Source of the DNA: Trileptium ribeirensis
Taxonomy: Eukaryota; Nematoda; Enoplea; Enoplida; Thoracostomopsidae
Direction: 5' to 3'
NCBI GenBank assembly: GCA_030248225.1
Contig: JASANE010017703.1
Span: 1 to 64,000, forward strand
Length of the DNA stretch: 64,000 nt
Part shown: one piece after another, positions 56,900 through 64,000 of the stretch
How the letters are laid out: each line of letters starts with the position of its first letter
Numbering within the stretch: position 1 is the stretch's first letter
Notes under the pieces: generated by a model
What the model saw: the letters and a program-made list of their open reading frames with translations, nothing else
Databases searched by the model: none
What the model was told of the DNA's origin: nothing
Made by a program: the position numbers and the translations under genes

Positions 56900-57778
56900 C
56901 CTGTGGCCCGAACGAACGCTACGTCACTCCAATGGGCTGTACAAAAATTTGCGCTCAAAACACGTCCGATTCAGACTATCATTGTCCAGCGTTAGATGAT
57001 CCCGTAACTCACTTGTCAGGATGCGAGTGCTTGCCTGGATATTTACGGGATCCGTTTGCCAACGGTCAGTGCATAACTTATGGTGACTGCGCAACACAAC
57101 GCGAACGCAATGAGCTAATGCCTATGCCTAAAGCTATTCATTGTGGAAGTGACGAACAACAATACTATGACTGCGCGGCGTGCGAACGATATTGTTCAGA
57201 TCTGGCGAAGACTGACACTCAACGGCAAGAAGCTATTCGATGGTGTACAGAAATATGCATTTCTGGATGTTTTTGCAAAAACGGAAGCCTATTTGACACG
57301 CTGAGCGGAAGATGTGTTAAGCGGTCTGATTGCCCGAAGTTTTCTGTGCCTCCAGAAAGCCATCGTGAGGGAACAGCAGATCGTATTGAAGTTCGAACGA
57401 ACGAACGACATACCGACGAAAATACTATCGCCAAAAGTGACAACTCGCTTGCCGCACGGAGCAACTTCATGACTGGAAGCCTTTTTGGTGTTCCAACTTA
57501 CAGCGTTGTAAACTCGATATCTGAGAAACGCTCTAAGCGAGCCAAACGAATGACACCCAGATTCAGCGACGATTTGATGACGTCGTCTACTGGGCGTCAA
57601 TTTTGTGGCCCGAATGAAATATTTAGTCCTTGTATATCGCCATGTCCACCATCTTGTCATGCACGTCCGAATTCGTGCACCCAATATTGTATGCCAGGAT
57701 GCGAATGTAAACCCGGATACGTTCGTAATTTCGAAACTCTTGCCTGTGTTTTGATAGATAATTGCAGTCCGACAACAG
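56900..57778 (+). CDS. TIL-domain protein gene, exon 5 (three TIL domains and a basic cleavage site)
   Basis: A phase 1-1 exon of 879 nt between GAGTTTCAG and a GTTAGA donor. Domain A starts TCGPNERYVTPMGC and ends around CITYGDC; its PGYLRD block follows GCEC. Domain B runs from HCGSDEQQYYDCAACERYC to CVKRSDC, with GCFCKNG. A linker of about 95 residues, rich in charged and Ser/Asn residues, follows; it contains SEKRSKRAKRMTPR, which carries two R-x-K/R-R type sites suited to furin-like proprotein convertases. Domain C runs from QFCGPNEIFSPCISPC to CVLIDNC and is canonical (GCECKPGYVRN). Three units in one exon suggest past intron loss or internal duplication. The precursor may be cut in the linker, which is inference. 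Confidence 0.93.
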
Positions 57779-58276
57779 GTTAGAGCTTAGCTATGACGCA
57801 TTAGAGCTCGAGTAGACAATTATTTTAAGTTTTTTTAATCTGGAAACTTTTTTAGAAGCAAAACAACTTAAAACACATCTGTAATAGAAGGTGAACGATA
57901 ACACATTGGTAATTAGTATTTTTTGTGGTTAGGTCCGTGGCAGCGTCGCCTGGATGCCGAAATCCAACCGGATTTAGCTTAGCAAGTTATAGTATTTCGT
58001 TGCCTTTAGTACGGTTTGTTTTCTGTGGAAAATTTTTTTACTAACGATGCTTTTGCTCCGGTGAGTAACACATCTATGTTTTGGCTTTCGGTACCGTATT
58101 TGTTGATACTAATTTTAATATATAAGATTTTGCGACAACATAAAACTACTGCTATCTACTTAGACTTAGATATATAAATTTTTGGGAAAATTTTCCAGTC
58201 ACCTTGCAATTCTCCAGTAGGAGCTGTAATGCTAAAGAAATAACAGCTGCGTCTTGTCAATATAGTTGCAGCACAG

Positions 58277-58790
58277 GGATCCGTCCGTTCAGACATTTCT
58301 ACGCACTGTGGTGACGAGTACGGCATATGGATCCGCCGTTCAAACATTTCTACGCACTGTGGTGACGAGTCGGCATACGGATCCGTCCGTTCAGACATTT
58401 CTACGCACTGTGGTGACGAGTACGGCATAGGGATCCGCCGTTCAGCCATTTCTAAGCACTGTGGTGACGAGTACGACATAGGGATCCGTCCGTTCAGACA
58501 TTTCTACGCACTGTGGTGACGAGTACGGCATAGGGATCCGCCGTTCAGACATTTCTACGCACTGTGGTGACGAGTACGGCATAGGGATCCGTACGTTCAG
58601 ACATTTCTACGCACTGTGGTGACGAGTACGGCATAGGGATCCGTCCGTTCAGACATTTCTACGCACTGTGGTGACGAGTACGGCATAGGGATCCGCCGTT
58701 CAGACATTTCTACGCACTGTGGTGACGAGTACGGCATAGGGATCCGTCCGTTCAGACATTTCTACGCACTGTGGTGACGAGTACGAACGA
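58277..58790. repeat. Ten-unit tandem array of about 51 bp with two alternating unit types
   Basis: GGATCCG starts units at 58277, 58329, 58379, 58431, 58482, 58534, 58584, 58637, 58689 and 58740. Units with GGATCCGTCCGTTC mostly alternate with units with GGATCCGCCGTTC, so spacing switches between about 50 and 52 bp. All contain CATTTCTACGCACTGTGGTG and ACGAGTACGGCATA. It lies in the intron between TIL exons 5 and 6. The minus 107-codon frame is a by-product. Confidence 0.95.
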
Positions 58791-59135
58791 GTGCGATAGC
58801 GTGATTTCGAACGATTGAACGGTACAACGGTGCATAAGAATGTTCAAATAGCAGTGCTACAACTGTCTTCTGGTGACATAATTGTAGCACAATTTTAAAT
58901 ATTATTGTATTGTGTATTACAAGTTTAGTGTAAAAGTCCAAAAACACTAGATGATGAGGAGTGTTTTATCGAGTTGACACAGTAACGGAGCGTACTCGGC
59001 CTAAGACTCTTGGAACCTCTTGTAAGCCTCTCCTTTTTAACCATATAACATTACCCCTCCTCAGTTTCACGATGACCACACAGTGGGTGCAATGCTGTTT
59101 ATAAGTTTTGACAGTTATCTTTTTCAATTTTTAAG

Positions 59136-59327
59136 CCATAATGCCATCGTGTGGTGCATACAAAGTATACAGCGATTGTGGAAATCTGTGTCAACCTGCG
59201 TGCGATCAACCTCATTCCGATGTATGCGCGTTCAATTGTGAACAAGGTTGTTTCTGCCAAATTGGATACAAAATTGATTTTTATGGAAATTGTATCGCTG
59301 AAAACGATAAATGCCCAACTCAACGAA
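59136..59327 (+). CDS. TIL-domain protein gene, exon 6 (complete TIL domain)
   Basis: Acceptor TTTTTAAG and donor GTAAGC bound a 192-nt phase 1-1 exon. It encodes SCGAYKVYSDCGNLCQPACD, then VCAFNCEQGCFCQIGYKID and FYGNCIAENDKC: ten cysteines in TIL order. If the donor is not used, the frame goes on for 27 codons to a TGA at 59408-59410, giving a possible 3' end; an AATAAA lies at about 59906. If it is used, the next exon is not visible before 64000. Confidence 0.88.
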
Positions 59328-59360
59328 GTAAGCTCCTGCATTCGCATTTCGATGACCAGT

Positions 59361-59640
59361 TTGTTTTTGATACATACGCTAAAATCATTGAGCCAAATTT
59401 AACCACATGAAACATGACACAAATCGAATCAAAAGGGGCTCAGAATGAGCTGAATTTGATTCAATGAGTTTGCAGTGTAAAAGAGGAATGCCCAGCTTGT
59501 TTCTGATACATACGCTAAAGTCATTAAACCAAATTTTTCTCATTCTAAGCCACCTTTGATCCAATTTGTGTCATGCCCCAGGTGACTCAGAATGAGACGA
59601 ATTTGACTCAATGAGTTTGCCCTGTAAAAGAAGTGTAAAC
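59361..59640. repeat. Two-copy direct repeat, about 140 bp
   Basis: GATACATACGCTAAA at about 59369 and 59506, and GAATTTGATTCAATGAGTTT / GAATTTGACTCAATGAGTTT at about 59452 and 59598. The end GAGTTTGCAGTGTAAAAG resembles the end of the MITE at 18697-19415. Confidence 0.7.
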
Positions 59641-59861
59641 CAACGATCCATTAATGAATCCCAATCTGGCAACCAAGTTGTCAAGATTAAGTTTTTAAGA
59701 CCTACTGTTTTTTCAACAGACGCCATACATCTGTCTTGTATACGCGTCAAGCACATGCATGTCGAGTGGTTACAAGCCGCAGTTGCATGAATTCATTTTT
59801 AGATGTCATGATGTTCGATAAATCATACATAATCCGTATGAAGGATTTAGGCAACGCCCAA

Positions 59862-60243
59862 TCTATGCTAACCTTCATTTTGTGTGCTTGATGGGCGCAG
59901 GTTTTAAATAAATTGAATGGGTTACCAAAGTAAAATTATTACTTGCTGGTTTCATCCACCATTTTTCGTCATAAGGTTTGTTTGAAAGTCTATGCTAACC
60001 TTCATTTTGTGTGAATGGTGGGCACATGTTTTAAATAAATTGAAAGGGTTACCAAAGTATAATTATTACTTGCTGTTTCATCTACCATTTTTCGTCATAA
60101 GCTTATTTTGAAAGTCTATGCTAACCTTCATTTTGTGTGCTTGGTGGGCGCATGTTTTAAACAAATTGAAAGAGTTACCAAAGTATAATTATTACTTGCT
60201 GGTTTCATCTACCATTTTTCGTCATAAGCTTTGTTTGAAAGTC
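59862..60243. repeat. Tandem array, three units of about 126 bp
   Basis: TCTATGCTAACCTTCATTTT starts units at 59862, 59989 and 60115. Each runs to CATTTTTCGTCATAAG. Confidence 0.92.
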
Positions 60244-60329
60244 TTTTGCATTGCTTAGCATTGTTGCTGTAATTTTGGAAACTATTTTTCCCATCCCATA
60301 GATATGAATTTTAATATTTTAATGCCTGA

Positions 60330-60460
60330 ATCAGTTTGTGTATTGAGCAAAGTTTGACAAACTATAGCAGAACCCATCTATCGATCACGGGTTGTTTGAT
60401 CAAGCGGTGTACGCAAACCAATGAGCTATCTAGGAGATGTTAGCCACTTCATTAAGGAGC
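60330..60460 (-). mobile_element. tRNA-derived SINE, family 1, degraded
   Basis: On the plus strand CAAAGTTTGACAAACTATAG (tail) and GCGGTGTACGCAAACCAATG + AGCTATCT (the reverse of the A-box region) follow the family order on the minus strand. Confidence 0.55.
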
Positions 60461-60654
60461 AGCGTAAACTGACCGAAAAACGCACTGGTAAACATATCCC
60501 GCGCAAAACTTAGCCGCAAAGTGTCACAATATGTGTTGCTTAGCGATTGGAATCATTGCGGTTGGGTTTTAAAGTATTAAACCATTGATTAGTATATTAC
60601 AGTGCATTTTAGAATTGTTTTTAGTCTAGATAACTACAGGGTGTCTCATAAGTA

Positions 60655-63273
60655 GGGGAAGTACGCTAAATATGGACAGGCACCTAATATAGACAACTTT
60701 CGCATTCAGCCTTACGGAACTAGTTAGGAAATGCATCTTTTTGCGCGACTTTTTAATATAACGTATTGTGCTTACAGCGCAAGTTCTGTTTAGCCGAGTT
60801 TTGTTTTCGTTAAGTTATAGACATTTTACTAATAGCATTCTAATGTCGCTTTTTAAAATCATAGTTTCGTAGGTGTGAGGTTTATTTTTTTGGATTAGGG
60901 AATATTAATTCTCAGTGGCCGATTATAGAGAAATTATAGCTTATTTGAAAGCTTGTAAACCGAAGGTTTCAAGGGTGTAAACAAAACATATGGTCACCGC
61001 TGAAGTTATTGAGTTATTTCACAAAATTTAAATTTTTCCAAAAATTTCGTAGGGATTCCTAATATGAACACCAGTTGTATTTTTGGATTCCTATTATAGA
61101 CATAGGATTCCTAATACGGACACTATCTACAAGTTGCAGGACAAGGACATTTGGGTATATTAATTCTACTAAACATTAGCTTACAGTGTCGTCGTTCTGG
61201 CAATAACCACTGCAGTTTTTGTGCAACGCATAAATGATATTATATAATAGGATGAATTGATGTTTGCAGTGATCTAGGGTAAACCCAACGGATATAACAA
61301 CTGCTCTTGACTTTTGCTATAACGGTAGTAACAGGACGTTATTAGCCTATGTCATTATGACGATCTCTAGTGCCTATCGTGTTAACATAGTCTTTTACGT
61401 CCAGGAGAAAAAAGGAGATTTGCAAAAACGATGAACTAACCCTCCGATCTCTGAGCTTTTCGGTTTACCTCGAATCTCTTGACAGGGTCCACTGTACCCC
61501 GTTCCCAGAATTTCTTTTATTTGGTGTCATAACCTGAACTTATCGGTCAAAAAGGCTATAATTAGATAGAAAACCACAACATCATTCGTGTGTATAATTA
61601 TTATCTTCATTCAAGCGCTAAAGGGATAACCCATCTCATCTGCTATCAAGGTTTCGCCAGACTGGGAATAAAAGACGTAGTTAAATTTTTTGAAACAAGT
61701 CGGCTACCAACGCAACTTCGGCATTTCCCGCTTGCGCTATATTTCCATTCAATACCAGGGCTGTCCCAGACGAAGCGTTTTCGACGTCGGATGTTGTTCA
61801 GCAGCCTGAGGAGGTCGCTGCTTCCTACATGAATGATTCTCTTGGCGGAGGTAATGATATCGCGCACGCAGAGACTAGTAATTTCATTCAAGGCAGGATC
61901 AATATGATGAGCACAGGGTCTGGTAATTTCATTCCAGGCGGTGGCAGAAGTTCGGAGCGCGGCGAGTCTGTCGATCTGCCCATGGCTTCAACACCATGCT
62001 CATCACAGCGGCAGCAAAAAGGGAGAGATGCGACATAATTTTGGGCAGCGAGAGTGGTGGCTGGCGGCCCTTTACGCAACAATAAGTTTACGGCCTGGGC
62101 CTTGATGAATCATGCCCATATGGAGACTCAGCTCATCACAAGACCAACAAAGATACACAACCCTGACTCCTGTTCATTCCAGCGATGTCCCAGTGCTGGG
62201 TTCCGAAGTTCAAGTTACAGCAACCAGTCAAAATGAAACAAGCTATAGTAGCTTCCAAGAGCTTTTTCCCGATGAGTTGTCTCCTATTATTGCGTCGACA
62301 AACTCGGGTTTACATGGTCGACAACAAAATAAATAGGACTCAACTTACTAGCGATGGTAGTATGCAAATGCTTGAAGCCTGTGGAAATAAATCTGGTGTG
62401 CGCCACGGAATGGGTAAACAGCCAAAGAAATCAAAAAAGATTTCCAAAGGCCCACAGCGGAATACGTATGATCCATGTCTCGTTTGCGGCAAAATAGAAA
62501 AACGGTCATCGCATTGGATCCAATGTTCTGAATATTACCTGTGGCAACACGACACCTGTCCTGGTAAACAACTGAAACGTTACTTCTTGTGTTTGTCTTG
62601 CTTAAGGGATGTGAATAGTAAAACCGTGTTACAAATCTTACTATGAACCCATTGCTGAATTCGTCACGCGATAATACAAGCTTAAAATGAGAGGGGTTGC
62701 TTATTTGCAATTATGTATCTTGCTACACTACAGGTATCTTTCGGTTAATTTCTAAGCTTATAAACTCTTAAAAGTTGACGTAGTTTTTTTCATAGATTCA
62801 AATTAGTCGTCGATGTTACTCATTTATGTTCTTTTTTGTTAGTTTTGGACAAAATTCACAACTTTTGCGGAAATAAAGATTAAACTAACTTTTTTATCAC
62901 AATATAGATACAGCTTTGATACGTACATAAGTGTTGCGGTGTTGTACCCTGGTATTTTAAGGTCATATCTATACTTTATTTTGTAAGCATCCAGAATTTT
63001 CAATCCTTTATGTTGTTGTCGTTGCTATTCTTGAATCGGGATTTGATTAAAATTTTGTGAATATATACAGTATTTCGGCTGTTTACATTGCGCATTATGC
63101 TTTGAACAGCATCTTTTGAGCGATAGTTCGGGTGGTATTTGCCAAATTTTCTGACACTCCATATTAAGAATCCTGCGTTCATATTAGGAATCCTATTGTC
63201 CAATTTAAGAAATCAACACCCGCTATGCAACATGTGTTATTAAAAAAGGTGTCCATATTTCGCGTACTTCCCA
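60655..63273 (+). mobile_element. pogo/Tigger-like DNA transposon, decayed, with TIRs and TA target site
   Basis: The left end GGGGAAGTACGCTAAATATG + GACA is the inverted copy of the right end TGTCCATATTTCGCGTACTT + CCCA with two mismatches. TA flanks both ends (60653-60654 and 63274-63275), as expected for pogo/Tc1 elements. Subterminal motifs of the type GGATTCCTAATA occur several times at the left (61050-61120) and inverted at the right (63165-63195). The element is 2.6 kb, and remnants of a pogo-type transposase C-terminus lie inside. Confidence 0.82.
61650..62646 (+). pseudogene. pogo-type transposase C-terminal remnant with PHD-like finger
   Basis: In one plus frame the sequence at about 61715-61830 reads SAFPACAIFPFNTRAVPDEA then FSTSDVVQQPEEVAASYMND. 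The G-I-F/Y-PFN-x-x-x-xP-x-x-AF pattern is the end of the DDE domain of pogo/Tigger transposases. Two further frames continue the protein (62112-62336 with SSFQELFPDELSPI; 62185-62646). The last has basic KKSKKISKG and a zinc cluster CLVCGKIEK...HWIQCSEYY.W.HDTC...FLCLSC, the PHD-like finger many invertebrate pogo proteins carry at their C-terminus. At least two frameshifts and the absence of the HTH and most of the DDE region make it a dead copy. Confidence 0.75.
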
Positions 63274-63276
63274 TAA

Positions 63277-63582
63277 TGTGGCGTTCACGTTATAATATCC
63301 TCACTGTTTGGAACTTTTATCCCCTATAGCCCCGACCCAACTGTATAGACACTCAGGGTCACACCCATACTATAAATCAATTAGTGAGTGTTTACGACAC
63401 ACCCTTAGCTACTAAATATTTGTTTACGGTGTCGCACATACCCAAGTTGCTTTCGCGCGAAGCTTGAAAAAATTTATAAAAAACATGGTGTGTCTAATCC
63501 ACACTGTTGCCGACAGTGTACATGACACTGTGTGTGGTACTTTGGTTTCAAACGTTGGAGACATTATAACATGAACGCCGCA
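63277..63582 (-). mobile_element. PIF/Harbinger-like MITE, shorter copy
   Basis: TGTGGCGTTCACGTTATAAT and ATTATAACATGAACGCCGCA form the ends, with TAA at 63274-63276 and 63583-63585. It directly abuts the pogo-like element. At about 306 bp it is shorter than the other copies (460-510 bp) because the interior is deleted. Confidence 0.85.
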
Positions 63583-63589
63583 TAACGCT

Positions 63590-64000
63590 CCAGCACGTCA
63601 AATAAACATATCTAAAAGGGTTTTGTTATGCACGTACTCTTGTACATAACTTAGGTTTTTGATGAATAACACTTACCCTAATTGGGAACCTTGACGCCTC
63701 CAAGATCATTGCAATCTTCCGGTCGAAAACGCACAGTTAAGTAGACTTTTCGAACCAAGAGAGGCTGCAGCCGGGATTGCTCCATTGATATAGCCTATTT
63801 CAAGACAGGGATTGTGTTTTGCGTCTGTCCTTCAGTACACCGCGCAGAAAAAGTAAGGGAGGGTTTAGATCAAGAGAATGAGTAGGCTATTCGACCGGGC
63901 CTCGTCGCCCCAGCGCCAGGGATTGTTTTGTCGAACCAGTGGCGCACAGCGAGGCGCGACATCCTGAATAATGTGAAGCCTGTCAATACTTGGAACTGTT
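63590..64000. other. No gene seen
   Basis: Sequence of average to higher GC toward the edge. No frame or element is supported. Confidence 0.45.

Noticed and set aside
57219..57684. Minus-strand frames of 83 and 131 codons
   Set aside because: They lie exactly opposite TIL exon 5 and are shadows of its codons.
58156..58479. 107-codon minus-strand repeat protein
   Set aside because: Produced by the 51-bp array, whose unit spacing of 50-52 bp does not keep one frame.

Overview
This window looks like nuclear DNA of an invertebrate animal, probably a protostome. It is AT-rich, introns with GT-AG ends separate short exons, and two spliced genes of animal type can be read exon by exon with matching phases. 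There is no operon structure and no rRNA gene. I cannot name the species. Most of the sequence is transposon debris, short interspersed elements and tandem repeats.

Left part (1-13 kb, minus strand): a bHLH transcription factor gene of the clockwork orange (cwo) type. Three exons at about 12.8-12.4 kb, 10.9-10.7 kb and 2.6-2.5 kb join in matching phases and end halfway through the bHLH domain, so helix 2 and everything after it lie beyond the left edge. Its introns hold an 88-bp minisatellite, an inverted pair of Harbinger-like MITEs, several two- or three-copy duplications, and SINEs.

Middle (13-50 kb): few convincing host genes. It contains a deletion derivative of a MULE transposon with TIRs, nested in a MITE (14.3-16.0 kb); a five-copy 118-bp array; an RPA70N-like fragment; a five-copy 140-bp array inside a T-rich/GC-rich dispersed repeat; a NADAR-like fragment; one or two Ig-like fragments; an LTR end with a primer binding site; a decayed Maverick/adintovirus-type DNA polymerase B (35.7-38.2 kb); an 887-bp tandem duplication with a GC-rich segment; and a 21-bp minisatellite of 16 units without a single indel.

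Right part (50-59.4 kb, plus strand): a secreted multi-domain TIL (trypsin-inhibitor-like) cysteine-rich protein gene. A signal-peptide exon and five further exons are all joined in phase 1 and encode about seven TIL units, with a dibasic furin-like site between two of them. The 3' boundary of one TIL exon, including its splice donor, has been tandemly multiplied to six copies. Two large satellite-like arrays lie in its introns.

Right end (60.6-63.6 kb): a complete but decayed pogo/Tigger-like transposon with TIRs, a TA target site and a C-terminal PHD-like finger, directly abutted by another Harbinger-like MITE that shares its TA.
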